In this document: in pieces, positions 8,725 to 22,243 of the stretch
Position numbering within the stretch: position 1 is the stretch's first letter
Layout of the letters: each line of letters begins with the position of its first letter
Assembly (NCBI GenBank): GCA_024762655.1
Contig: JANTHB010000015.1
Coordinates: 1-50,339, forward strand
Reading direction: 5' to 3'
Source: Bacteroidales bacterium
GTDB lineage: Bacteria > Bacteroidota > Bacteroidia > Bacteroidales > VadinHA17
Length of the DNA stretch: 50,339 nucleotides
Notes under the pieces: generated by a model
Seen by the model: only the letters and a program-made list of their open reading frames with translations
The model's database searches: none
Told to the model about the DNA's origin: nothing
Program-made: the position numbers and the translations under genes

Positions 8725-8955
8725 AATTTCTTAAAACGAACGATCCTCTGGAAATTCATAAAGTCAAAGGGTCAAAAGGTCAAAGAGTCTAAAAGGTAAG
8801 GAAAGTATAGAGTACAGCACGTGAGTATAAGAACTCGCAATACCAAGGGAATTGAAGAAAATCGAACAAGGAATAAGGATTTTTGATTTAAGAAGTTGAA
8901 GACCTCAGGATATAGTAATTTTTTTAAATAGCAAATGATATGGGACAACCCGTCC
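8725..8955 (+). repeat. Dispersed repeat, copy 1 (RAYT-element flank A)
   Basis: 8725-8753 and 8851-8955 are closely similar, in the same orientation, to 49451-49480 and 49482-49590. Shared words include TTCTTAAAACGAACGATCC, TCGAACAAGGAAT, TGATTTAAGAAGTTG and AGACCTCAGGATATA. This copy carries about 95 extra bases between the two blocks, including degenerate 8- to 9-base repeats of the type AAGTCAAAG/GGTCAAAA at 8761-8795. No gene is seen in it. Confidence 0.8.
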
Positions 8956-8967
8956 GTGATGATTCTT

Positions 8968-9205
8968 CAACCCCGCTGGGGTTGGGGTTCTATGGGATGC
9001 TTTAGACCACAGGTGGAACTGTGGCTACTTTCGTCCGACCCCTCCGGGGTCTTTTGAATTACAAGAATCACTGAAGGCTCTGGTAGTATTGGTTGGTAGT
9101 TTAGTACTTTATCTTACTGACCACGGAGTGGTTGCAGAGAATAACCCCGGTCCCACCCGGGGCATAAGGAGGTCTCTACCCACAAAACAACCCCGGATGG
9201 GGTTG
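8968..9205. repeat. Cluster of six REP-like palindromes
   Basis: Palindromes are at 8968-8984 (CAACCCC/GGGGTTG), 9007-9024 (CCACAG/CTGTGG), 9037-9051 (GACCCC/GGGGTC), 9120-9132 (ACCAC/GTGGT), 9145-9162 (CCCCGG/CCGGGG) and 9188-9205 (CAACCCC/GGGGTTG). The stretch 9037-9205 is the reverse complement of the repeat unit found after the transposase gene at 50141-50339. The whole 8697-9385 spacer lacks a supportable gene. This looks like a transposase-free copy of the RAYT-mobilised repeat. Confidence 0.8.
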
Positions 9206-9385
9206 ACGAAAACCCCAAACCACAAACCCCTAAACCCAACTTTTTCGCCGGGGTAGATTCAATCATTTGTCTTTTTAACGGGCACTATTGTATTAAAAAC
9301 AAAACATCTTTTGTTTTACAATAACTATGTTGGTAAATCATTCACATTTTTGCAAATTTGCATTTCATTTTTAAAATATTCCATC

Positions 9386-9808
9386 ATGAAGATAGCCATA
9401 GTCACCGTTGACGGAGAAACGGTAAGTCAGCATTTCGGACGTTCGCGGTATTATAAAATCTATACCATTGAAGAAAATGATCCGGTAGATATGGAGATGC
9501 GTGAAAGGGGCACCGGCCATTTTGCACAAGGCCGGAGCCATGTTCACGAGGTTCATCATGAGCACACTCACCCGCAGGGACAGGGACACGGTTACGGCAG
9601 CGAAGCCGACAGCAAGCATGCTTCCATGGCCCGGGAGATCGCCGACTGTGATGTGCTGGTGGCCGGAGGCATGGGCCGCGGCGCTTACGAAAGCTTCCGC
9701 AACGCCGGCCTGGAAGTGATCCTGACCGACCTGCAGGACATCAACGATGTAGTTAATGCCTATGTAAAAGGAGAACTAAAAAACCTGGCTGACGAAAGAA
9801 CGGATTAG
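9386..9808 (+). CDS. NifX/NifB-C-like iron-molybdenum cofactor-type protein, His-rich
   Basis: The 140-aa product matches the dinitrogenase iron-molybdenum cofactor family: MKIAIVTVDGETVSQHFGRS at the N-terminus, then ADCDVLVAGGMGRGAYESF and LEVILTDLQDINDVVNAYVKGEL. The fold is RNase H-like and known members bind Fe-S or Fe-Mo clusters. Between the two halves (about 45-78) is a His-rich insert with nine histidines, suggesting additional metal binding. No nitrogenase genes are nearby, so a role in nitrogen fixation is not implied. Upstream in-frame codons from 9311 give a poor N-terminus; ATG 9386 begins exactly at the family start. Confidence 0.85.
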   Translation: MKIAIVTVDGETVSQHFGRSRYYKIYTIEENDPVDMEMRERGTGHFAQGRSHVHEVHHEHTHPQGQGHGYGSEADSKHASMAREIADCDVLVAGGMGRGAYESFRNAGLEVILTDLQDINDVVNAYVKGELKNLADERTD

Positions 9809-9862
9809 GAGGGATAACCCTTGCATGTTGTTCGTCGAACGGCAATTAAATATTGCACATAC

Positions 9863-9925
9863 CTTGTCTCTTGTTTCTTGTCTCTTGTCTCTTGTTTCTT
9901 GATTCTTGTCTCTTGTTTCTTGTCT
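9863..9925. repeat. Heptamer tandem repeat (CTTGTYT, 9 units)
   Basis: Nine consecutive 7-base units run from 9863 to 9925: CTTGTCT or CTTGTTT in eight and CTTGATT in one. The array begins three bases after the DedA-family gene stop codon on the minus strand, so it lies in that transcript's 3' untranslated region. No inverted symmetry is evident. Confidence 0.9.
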
Positions 9926-9928
9926 CTT

Positions 9929-10528
9929 TCATTTTGCTTTCCGGACAATATAACGGCCCGCCAACAGACTGATCGCAATGGCTGCAAACAACAGGAAGGC
10001 AGCAAGGAGTCCCTGGTTCACATTTCCCATTCGGCTCATCAATCTTTTGATCCCGTCAAAGAAAAAGATGCCCAGCGGATAAAAGACCGAGATAAACAGG
10101 GCCATGGAGATGGCCTGTATAAGCAAATAGCGATGCACTTTTACCCGGGCCAGTCCGGCGGCCAGCGGAACCAGTATCCTCAGTTTGGGAATAAAAGTCA
10201 GAATAAACACGGTTTTTATCAGATTTTCCGACATCTGCCGCTGATAAGTCCCCATCCAGACAGGATATTTTTCACTCAGCCATCCGATCAGCCGGGTACG
10301 GTTGCGGGAAAGATAAAACAGGATAATATTCCGTGTGTACAAAGCCAGAAAAGAGACGATCCCTCCGGCCCAGACGTTCATCAGGCCGCTGTGTGCCAGA
10401 GAAGCAATGATGATCAGGGACAATTCATCGGAGATGGGAGAGACAAAATCAAAAATGATGTAATAAAAGGCGATACCCAGGTAAGTATAACCCGTCACTA
10501 TGCCATATAATTCGGTATGTTCTACCAT
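9929..10528 (-). CDS. DedA-family membrane protein (VTT domain)
   Basis: The 199-aa integral membrane protein has about five hydrophobic segments. Family features include a re-entrant-type region IFDFVSPISDELSLIIIASLA near the N-terminus and the pattern FIPKLRILVPLAAGLARV (about 115-132), matching the F-x-R-x-x-P-x-x-A-G signature of DedA proteins. DedA members are implicated in undecaprenyl-phosphate or phospholipid flipping and membrane homeostasis; the substrate here is unknown. The gene stands alone and ends directly at the heptamer repeat. Confidence 0.85.
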   Translation of the reverse strand: MVEHTELYGIVTGYTYLGIAFYYIIFDFVSPISDELSLIIIASLAHSGLMNVWAGGIVSFLALYTRNIILFYLSRNRTRLIGWLSEKYPVWMGTYQRQMSENLIKTVFILTFIPKLRILVPLAAGLARVKVHRYLLIQAISMALFISVFYPLGIFFFDGIKRLMSRMGNVNQGLLAAFLLFAAIAISLLAGRYIVRKAK

Positions 10529-10724
10529 TCCGGATCAGGTTTATTCCGGCCGGGACTTTTTCCGGCCGGCACATATAGGATGCTTCTCTCCGGCGAAAAT
10601 ACGGCTTTTTTTCTTTTTTCTCAAAAAACATAAAACGTACGCCCTGCGAATCCCGGCAACGGCTTTCTCTTCACGGAAAATTTCATTATTTTTACCTCTG
10701 ACCGTCATCCATAAAATATCCGTT

Positions 10725-12080
10725 ATGAAAAGTCCTTCATTCTCTATCGTCAGAAGATCTTCTTTGATCATTTTTCTGCTCCTCCTGTCTGCATTTTCTT
10801 ATGCACAGCTCTCCGGGGGTGGGGAGGCCAACCCCTCCCTGCATACCAACAGGCAGGCCTTGCAGCGTTGGCAGAATATGCGTTTTGGGATGTTTATTCA
10901 CTGGGGGCCGGTCAGTTTGCGGGGCACCGAAATAGGGTGGTCGCGTGGCACACAGGTTCCCAAGCATGATTATGACTCGCTGTATAAAGAGTTTGATCCC
11001 GTATTATTCAATGCCGCAGAATGGGTACGTATAGCCAAAGAAGCTGGCATGAAATACATGGTGCTGGTCACCAAACATCATGACGGGTTCTGTCTGTGGC
11101 CCTCGGCATACACCGATTATGACATTTCCGCCACGCCCTATGGAAAAGACATTGTGCAACAACTGGCCGATGCATGTAACAAGCAGGGAATCCTTTTCGG
11201 CACATATTACTCGATCCTGGACTGGTGGAACCCCCTGTATCCCGGGAATCACGGGAACCCACCCAAGGACAGTACAAAAACGGATAGGGTCGGATACACC
11301 CGGTACCTCTATCATCAGGTGGACGAACTGGTAAACAGGTACCATACCCAGATCCTGTGGTTTGACGGCCAGTGGGAAAAACCCTGGACGCATGAAGCTG
11401 GCATGAAGTTGTATGCCCACCTGCGGGGATTGAAAGATGATCTTCTGATCAACAATAGGGTTGACAAAGGTCCTGTGCAAGGCACGAAAAATACAGGTAT
11501 TTATGCCGGCGATTTCCTGACGCCCGAACAGAAAATCGGCACTTTCGACCTGGTTAACCCGTGGGAATCGTGTATCACGATTGCCCGGCAATGGGCCTGG
11601 AAACCCAATGACAAAGTCAAAAGCACAAAAGAGATCATTCACACGCTGGCGCGTACTGCCGGCGGCAACGGCAACCTTCTGCTGAATGTAAGTCCTATGC
11701 TCGACGGCCGGATAGAGCTACGCCAGCAAAAACGGCTGAAAGAAGCAGGGAGCTGGCTGAAAAAATACGGTGAATCCATTTACGGCACCCTCGGAGGGCC
11801 TTACATGCCGGGGGATCATATGACCTCCACCCGGAAAGCCCACCGGATCTATCTCCATCTGCTCGAATCACCCGGCAGGCAACTTGTGCTGCCTTCTCCC
11901 GGAAAGGCCACCGTGAAAGAGGTGCGATTGCTGTATGGGGAACCCTTGCATTATACCCGGAAAAAGGGATCGCTTGTCATTGAGCTACCGGAAACGCTCC
12001 CGGACCCCTGGGACAATGTGATCGTACTGGAACTTAACAAACCGGCCAAAGACATCTCCCCGATTCATGTCAAAAATTAA
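10725..12080 (+). CDS. Alpha-L-fucosidase, GH29
   Basis: The 451-aa product has a signal peptide (SSLIIFLLLLSAFSYAQ) and a GH29 catalytic barrel. Conserved blocks are FGMFIHWGP (near 55-62), LVTKHHDGFCLWPS (114-127) and ILWFDGQW, in which D214 is the expected nucleophile. The acid/base is not conserved across GH29 and cannot be assigned by eye. The C-terminal 100 residues form a small beta domain. It hydrolyses terminal alpha-L-fucose and is predicted to be exported. The frame is open upstream to 10500, overlapping the divergent DedA gene, but ATG 10725 precedes the signal peptide. It stands alone rather than within the utilisation locus at 28-44 kb, which it could support. Confidence 0.93.
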   Translation: MKSPSFSIVRRSSLIIFLLLLSAFSYAQLSGGGEANPSLHTNRQALQRWQNMRFGMFIHWGPVSLRGTEIGWSRGTQVPKHDYDSLYKEFDPVLFNAAEWVRIAKEAGMKYMVLVTKHHDGFCLWPSAYTDYDISATPYGKDIVQQLADACNKQGILFGTYYSILDWWNPLYPGNHGNPPKDSTKTDRVGYTRYLYHQVDELVNRYHTQILWFDGQWEKPWTHEAGMKLYAHLRGLKDDLLINNRVDKGPVQGTKNTGIYAGDFLTPEQKIGTFDLVNPWESCITIARQWAWKPNDKVKSTKEIIHTLARTAGGNGNLLLNVSPMLDGRIELRQQKRLKEAGSWLKKYGESIYGTLGGPYMPGDHMTSTRKAHRIYLHLLESPGRQLVLPSPGKATVKEVRLLYGEPLHYTRKKGSLVIELPETLPDPWDNVIVLELNKPAKDISPIHVKN

Positions 12081-12142
12081 CAGATATCTTTAGTGCACCT
12101 CATCCAAAGCTTTCCGGGGAAGTTTTGTCCTTTGACTGCACT

Positions 12143-12760
12143 CTATTTCCACCCCAAATACAACCCGTTTCCTTTCCTGACGTTCAAGACCCTGACATTC
12201 CCGGAGAAAAAGCTGAGTTCCTCTCCGAAAGTCTGAAGAAAATTTCTGTAATCGCTTCTTTCCAGGCGTTCCAGCATACGGGTTGGCCAGGACAGGGAGC
12301 CTGAAAAATCATGAACCGCCACGACTTTGTCTGCCACCCGGAACATTTCTTTCAGCACCTTTTCCCGCAGGTCGCGTTTCATCCCGTGCATCACAAACGA
12401 GCAGGTAACCAGATCAAACGCACCATCCGGGAACATCTCCAGGTTCTTCCCGTCGGATACCTCAAAACGCACTTCCGGATGTTTTTTCCGTGCCTGCCTG
12501 ATCATCTTCTCCGAGAAATCCACTCCTACCGCTTCTTTGAGCGGATAACGCGCCAGAGCAGATATCCAGCCTCCCGTACCGGTCCCTACATCCAGTACCG
12601 TCCGTCCCTTCAGGGGAAAAATAGTGTTCAGCTCATCCGTAACCGCCAGGTAGTTATCCCGGATAGAATGATCAATCAGTCCGTATACAGGAGCGATCAG
12701 ATTAAAGATAAACCGTGCCCGCCGGTCTTCATCTCCCGAAAAATAATGTAAGAACCCCAT
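12143..12760 (-). CDS. Class I SAM-dependent methyltransferase
   Basis: The 205-aa product has the class I methyltransferase motif I VLDVGTGTGG (55-64), an acidic residue at the end of strand 2 (AVGVDFSEKMIRQAR) and a motif IV-like FDLVTCSFVMHGM. The N-terminal segment RFIFNLIAPVYGLIDHSI resembles the UbiE/MenG group, but the protein is short and the substrate cannot be named. The frame is open upstream to 12853, but those 31 residues look non-homologous; ATG 12760 gives the natural N-terminus. It is probably downstream of the TonB-dependent receptor gene in the same direction, separated by an octamer repeat. Confidence 0.8.
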   Translation of the reverse strand: MGFLHYFSGDEDRRARFIFNLIAPVYGLIDHSIRDNYLAVTDELNTIFPLKGRTVLDVGTGTGGWISALARYPLKEAVGVDFSEKMIRQARKKHPEVRFEVSDGKNLEMFPDGAFDLVTCSFVMHGMKRDLREKVLKEMFRVADKVVAVHDFSGSLSWPTRMLERLERSDYRNFLQTFGEELSFFSGNVRVLNVRKGNGLYLGWK

Positions 12761-12920
12761 GGAAAAATTTTGTGCAAAGCTAATGAAATATCGCTGACCG
12801 TTGTTTGGTTTCTTCTTTTTATGGCTCTTCGGCAAACACAAGACACATGGCAATTACCGGAATCTGAAGAATCCTCCAGTCCGGGGATGGCCCTGGCATA
12901 TGGATTATCTTCCTCTTACT

Positions 12921-13032
12921 TTGTCACCTTGTTACCTTGTCTCCTCGTCACTTGGTCACTCCGTCTCTTCGTCTCTTCGTCTCTTCGTCACTTTATCACT
13001 TTGTCACTTCGTCTCTTCCTCTCTTCATCACA
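12921..13032. repeat. Octamer tandem repeat (TCGTCWCT type, 14 units)
   Basis: Fourteen consecutive 8-base units run from 12921 to 13032, variants of TCGTCTCT / TTGTCACT. The core TCGTCTCT is perfect at 12969-12984. On the minus strand the array spans the last dozen codons and stop codon (12996-12998) of the receptor gene and most of its 3' spacer. A degenerate relative lies at 8761-8795. Confidence 0.9.
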
Positions 13033-14939
13033 TTCGCCTTTATCCCTCCCGTAATCCAAATCCCCGGGGCAGGAAGGTTCCCGATGTCCACATAGGAGGT
13101 ATTGAATAAATTGGATACATCAAGGAAGAGTTGTATTTTCCACACCTGACGGGAAAAGCGAACGTTGGCGAGGAGATACGGCTTATAAGGGGTAATTTCT
13201 CCCGATGGATAAGCCTGATAGCTGCCGGCCCGGTCGCGAAGCACAAACTGCCAAAAAGTTTCGATATGCCCGGGCAGGGTATGTTTTACATCCAGGATCA
13301 CCTGATGATGCAGATAATCCATGGCATATTTCGACAGGTACGTCTCCTGCGGCCGGGATGCCGTAGCAAAAGCCCATGCCAGCCGGACTTCTTCCAGCCA
13401 CAACCTGTCCCTGCCGGTGAGTTGCCGTAGGTTCAAAAGGGTGGAAAGTTCAAAACCCATCGTCGTCAGCGAGGTATGGTTCATGGTATGCCACTGCACG
13501 GAATCGACCGGGCGTACCCAGTCGATCAGGTTTTTTCCTTTCCGGACAAAGACGCCGGCCGATCCCGACCAGGCTTTTCCGCGACGCCGCCCACCGGCCT
13601 CCAGGGTCAGGGCCTCTTCGGGCCTGAGATCAGGATTGCCCGTATTCACGGGACTATGATAATACAGATCGGTAAACGTAGGATAACGGAGCGACCGGTT
13701 AACGGCGGTATAAATCCTCCATTTCGTCCCTATCCTGTAACCCATATCCAGGCCTCCGTATAACTTCCAGTTGTAGTCACCGGTACGGTTCAGGAGAAAA
13801 CCCCCGTTTGCGGTAAAACGCCGGATCACCACCTGTTGCTCCACGAAGGCCGAAAGGATGTCCCTGAACTTCCTATGATCGTACCACACGCCGGCAACTC
13901 CGGGGACAGCCACAGAGTCGGCTGTTTTTTCACCCAGCACCGTACTAAGGATATTCTCCCGCCGTAGTTCCAGCCCGATATTGGTGCGGCCGAACGATTC
14001 CGGAAGGATCATTTTCATCTCTGTCCCGGCCACACCGGTACGGTGATAATTGTGCCCTTTATACCAGGCCGGCGCATCATAGCGAAACAACCGGAACTCA
14101 TCACGGGCCCTGCGCCAATAGACCGATTGTTCATACCTCACCTTCCGGCCTGTGGTGGAAAAGCGTACGGCTGCCAGGGCGGTGCGGAATTTTTCGTACT
14201 GATCCGGAAAAGCCGGCGAATAAAAGCCATTGGCTCCAAAACCTTTGTCCAGCCATCCGGCCAGGATATCCACCGAGGAGCGGGAAGTACGGTATTGTCC
14301 TCTGAAAAACAGGCGGGTGATCCCGAAATCGGTATTATCCCGGTAGCCGTTGGACGCAGAATGCCCGGCATCCATCATGGCCCGGAATTTTCCGGCATGC
14401 AAGCCACCGCTCACTCCGGCATTGTAATAGCCATACTGTCCGAAAGCCATTTCCGCCCCTGCAAAGGAAGTATCCGGCAAACGGGTGATCAGGTTCACGG
14501 CTCCGGAAAAAGCATCCGGTCCCAGCACACGGGAAGCTCCTCCTTTGAGGACTTCCACACGTTTTATGGAGCTCAGGGGCAGGGGCAGATTGAAAGTATG
14601 GTGGCCCGTCTGCGGATCGCTTATTTTTATCCCATCCACCATCACCAACACCTGGTCGAAGGTTCCGCCACGTATGGATACATCTGCCTGGACCCCTTCC
14701 GGGCCACGTTGCCGCACATCCACGCCTGGGACGTCAATCAACAGCTCATGCAAGGATGACACAGGCATCATCCGGATGGTCGCGGCCGGTATCAAGGTCA
14801 TCTGCCGGTTGGCATCGGATGCGCTCACAGGCGAACGTTCCGCTGTCACGATCACCTCTTCCAGACGCAGCGTGTCCTGCCAGGCCCCGGCCGGAAGAGA
14901 AAATATCAAAACGATCGCAAGAATAAGGGTCAGTCTCAT
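12996..14939 (-). CDS. TonB-dependent receptor, BtuB-like
   Basis: The 647-aa product has a signal peptide (LTLILAIVLIFSLPAGAWQ), a TonB-box-like stretch LEEVIVTAERSP, a plug domain (about 45-165) with DVPGVDVRQRGPEGVQADVSIRGG and RVEVLKGGASRVLGPDAFSGAVNLIT, and a 22-strand-type barrel. It imports a siderophore, cobalamin or similar ligand across the outer membrane using TonB energy. No cobalamin riboswitch was found upstream, so the BtuB likeness does not prove the ligand. ATG 14939 starts the signal peptide; the longer frame to 15059 is rejected. The last dozen residues (VMKRGRDEVTK) are encoded by the octamer repeat, so the usual aromatic C-terminus is missing. Confidence 0.9.
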   Translation of the reverse strand: MRLTLILAIVLIFSLPAGAWQDTLRLEEVIVTAERSPVSASDANRQMTLIPAATIRMMPVSSLHELLIDVPGVDVRQRGPEGVQADVSIRGGTFDQVLVMVDGIKISDPQTGHHTFNLPLPLSSIKRVEVLKGGASRVLGPDAFSGAVNLITRLPDTSFAGAEMAFGQYGYYNAGVSGGLHAGKFRAMMDAGHSASNGYRDNTDFGITRLFFRGQYRTSRSSVDILAGWLDKGFGANGFYSPAFPDQYEKFRTALAAVRFSTTGRKVRYEQSVYWRRARDEFRLFRYDAPAWYKGHNYHRTGVAGTEMKMILPESFGRTNIGLELRRENILSTVLGEKTADSVAVPGVAGVWYDHRKFRDILSAFVEQQVVIRRFTANGGFLLNRTGDYNWKLYGGLDMGYRIGTKWRIYTAVNRSLRYPTFTDLYYHSPVNTGNPDLRPEEALTLEAGGRRRGKAWSGSAGVFVRKGKNLIDWVRPVDSVQWHTMNHTSLTTMGFELSTLLNLRQLTGRDRLWLEEVRLAWAFATASRPQETYLSKYAMDYLHHQVILDVKHTLPGHIETFWQFVLRDRAGSYQAYPSGEITPYKPYLLANVRFSRQVWKIQLFLDVSNLFNTSYVDIGNLPAPGIWITGGIKANVMKRGRDEVTK

Positions 14940-15010
14940 CGGCTCATGGTTGACCCCGCAAAAATAGAGAAATAATTCCTTCCTTCCCCACCCTCCGGAA
15001 AAACAGGAAA

Positions 15011-15076
15011 CAAACTGATAAAACATTTTACCTACGTAGGCGCCTACGTAGGTAAACATTACACTTCAAACTGATA
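15011..15076. promoter_or_regulatory. Perfect 30-bp palindrome flanked by a 10-bp direct repeat
   Basis: 15027-15056 is a perfect palindrome made of two copies of the self-complementary decamer CCTACGTAGG separated by CG, with TTTA/TAAA ends. CAAACTGATA occurs at 15011-15020 and again at 15067-15076. The site lies 88-117 bases upstream of the TonB-dependent receptor start (minus strand) and about 150 bases upstream of ligA (plus strand). It looks like an operator for a dimeric regulator acting on the receptor gene, but the regulator is unknown. Confidence 0.55.
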
Positions 15077-15174
15077 TACTGTTGTTTATAAAACCTTACC
15101 TCTTCCGGTTTTATCAAAACGAAGATACATCTTATCTTTTTTCTTTCATCTTTTATCTTATTTGTTAATTTTAA

Positions 15175-17223
<2,049 letters not shown>

Positions 17224-17403
17224 TCGCTTGCCACCGGTTTCGCAACAACAGGTTATGCATGATCCGTTTTTTGGATACCGTAAGCAAATTTCGTGAGCAC
17301 AGCAAACAAAATCCCCCCTGTTATCTTTTTTCAGCAACGGAGAAAAAAGATTTTTACGGGTTGGATAAAAAAGGCATTCTTTTTTTTTATCTTGCAGCCT
17401 TGT

Positions 17404-17964
17404 ATGTGTAAGGTGTTGAAAAAGAAAATAGGATACTACCATATCTGGAAAAACCGGCGGCATCAGCGTCGTAAGAAACAGGTTTTTAACCTGAAGAGTG
17501 CCAAATCCATCGGGATATTGTTTGATGCCACCAGGCCGGAAGACTTTGATCTGGTCCGGGAGTTTTATCAGGACCTCAAAAAAACAGGGCATGCGCTAAG
17601 CGTATTGGGTTTTGTCAACGATAAGGAAGTCCCGGCACATTATCTTTTCAAGAAAGATTTTATTCTCTTCACCAAAAAGATGTTGAATTGGTTCGGGAAG
17701 CCGGTCACGGAGGAGGTGATCAATTTCTCCAAATGTCCGTTTGATATCCTTATCGACCTGACCATGACCGACCAGTTTGTTTTCGATTATATCGCCGGAT
17801 CCTCTCCTGCCCGTTTTAAGGTAGGCAGGTACAAGGAAAAACCGGTGTATGCGGATATGATGATTCACCTGGAAGAAGACAGCTCACTTGAGTATTTTAT
17901 TGAGCTGGTCAAAAATTATCTGGAGACCATCAACCGTCCCGAATTATCTCCTAACTTTATATAA
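17404..17964 (+). CDS. Conserved Bacteroidota protein (DUF6913-like)
   Basis: This 186-aa protein has a basic N-terminus (KKKIGYYHIWKNRRHQRRKKQV) and no signal peptide. The remainder is a mixed alpha/beta domain with KSIGILFDATRPEDFDLV, LNWFGKPVTEEVINF and FDILIDLTMTDQFVFDYIAG. It resembles the uncharacterised DUF6913 proteins found beside dapA and ligA in Bacteroidales; I know of no biochemical role. The frame is open upstream to 17293, but ATG 17404 fits the conserved start. The stop is 11 bases before dapA, so the two are almost certainly co-transcribed. Confidence 0.75.
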   Translation: MCKVLKKKIGYYHIWKNRRHQRRKKQVFNLKSAKSIGILFDATRPEDFDLVREFYQDLKKTGHALSVLGFVNDKEVPAHYLFKKDFILFTKKMLNWFGKPVTEEVINFSKCPFDILIDLTMTDQFVFDYIAGSSPARFKVGRYKEKPVYADMMIHLEEDSSLEYFIELVKNYLETINRPELSPNFI

Positions 17965-17975
17965 TTCATTGGATT

Positions 17976-18854
17976 ATGAAGGATCGTTTACGTGGGCTGG
18001 GGGTAGCTTTGGTGACCCCATTCATGCAAGATGGAAGTATAGATTTCCCGGCTTTGGAAAGAGTATTGGACCATGTAGTGCAAGGCGGGGTGAATTATCT
18101 GGTTGTCCTGGGCACTACGGGAGAGGCTGTAACGCTGAGCCCGGGGGAAAAGAAGGCCGTGGTTGATTTCGTCAAGGAACATACGGGGCACAAGTTGCCG
18201 GTCATTGTGGGCATCGGCGGGAACAACACACGGCAGGTAGTTGATCAGATAAAGTCGTTCAGCTTTGACCGTATCGACGGCATCCTTTCCGTAGCTCCTT
18301 ATTACAATAAACCTAACGCCGGAGGCCTTTATGAGCATTACCGCACCCTGGCCGCTGCGGCGCCGGTCCCGGTGATCCTGTATAATGTCCCCGGACGCAC
18401 AGGCGTCAACATACCGGCAGAAACCATCCTGGAGCTGGCACACACTGTTGACAACATCGTTGCCGTCAAAGAAGCGTCCGGCAACCTGAATCAGGTCATA
18501 CGCATTGCCAAAGACAAACCGAAAAATTTTCTGATCATTTCAGGCGATGACGCCCTGACCATTCCTATGATATCGGTGGGGGGTGCCGGGGTGATCTCCG
18601 TAGCTGCCAATGCGTGGCCGGCAGCATTCCGGCAGATCACAGACGCTGCGCTGGCCGGGAATTTTCCGGAAGCCGCTTCTGTCCACTACCGTTTTGCTAC
18701 CATGATAGACCTTCTGTTTGCCGATGGCAACCCCGGCGGTATCAAAGCCGCCCTCAGCGAACTGGGACTGATCGGAAACCACCTGCGGTTGCCCCTGGTG
18801 CCGGTGAGAGAAGAGATCAGAAAAAAAATCAGTGAAGAGATAAAGAAAATATAA
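17976..18854 (+). CDS. dapA: 4-hydroxy-tetrahydrodipicolinate synthase
   Basis: The 292-aa product is full length. It has the pyruvate-binding GTTGEAVTL (46-54), the catalytic Tyr Y136 in YNVPGRTGVN and the Schiff-base Lys K165 in AVKEASGN. It condenses pyruvate with aspartate semialdehyde in the first committed step of lysine and diaminopimelate synthesis, in the cytoplasm. It is co-directional with the DUF6913-like gene, 11 bases downstream of it. It converges on secA with only 32 bases between stops, and no clear terminator hairpin with a T-run is visible there. Confidence 0.96.
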   Translation: MKDRLRGLGVALVTPFMQDGSIDFPALERVLDHVVQGGVNYLVVLGTTGEAVTLSPGEKKAVVDFVKEHTGHKLPVIVGIGGNNTRQVVDQIKSFSFDRIDGILSVAPYYNKPNAGGLYEHYRTLAAAAPVPVILYNVPGRTGVNIPAETILELAHTVDNIVAVKEASGNLNQVIRIAKDKPKNFLIISGDDALTIPMISVGGAGVISVAANAWPAAFRQITDAALAGNFPEAASVHYRFATMIDLLFADGNPGGIKAALSELGLIGNHLRLPLVPVREEIRKKISEEIKKI

Positions 18855-18886
18855 AACCACAGGGCATGGGGCTCCACCCCTCAGGC

Positions 18887-22243
<3,357 letters not shown>

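Noticed and set aside
9821-10510. 229-codon plus-strand open frame including the heptamer repeat
   Set aside because: Its leucine/serine-rich start comes from the tandem repeat and the rest is antisense to the DedA gene.
12921-13032. Possible CRISPR array
   Set aside because: The units are 8 bases with no spacers; this is a simple tandem repeat.
17333-17365. Inverted repeat ATCTTTTTT/AAAAAAGAT as a ligA terminator
   Set aside because: The stem is almost all A/T, so it would be weak; not listed as a feature.
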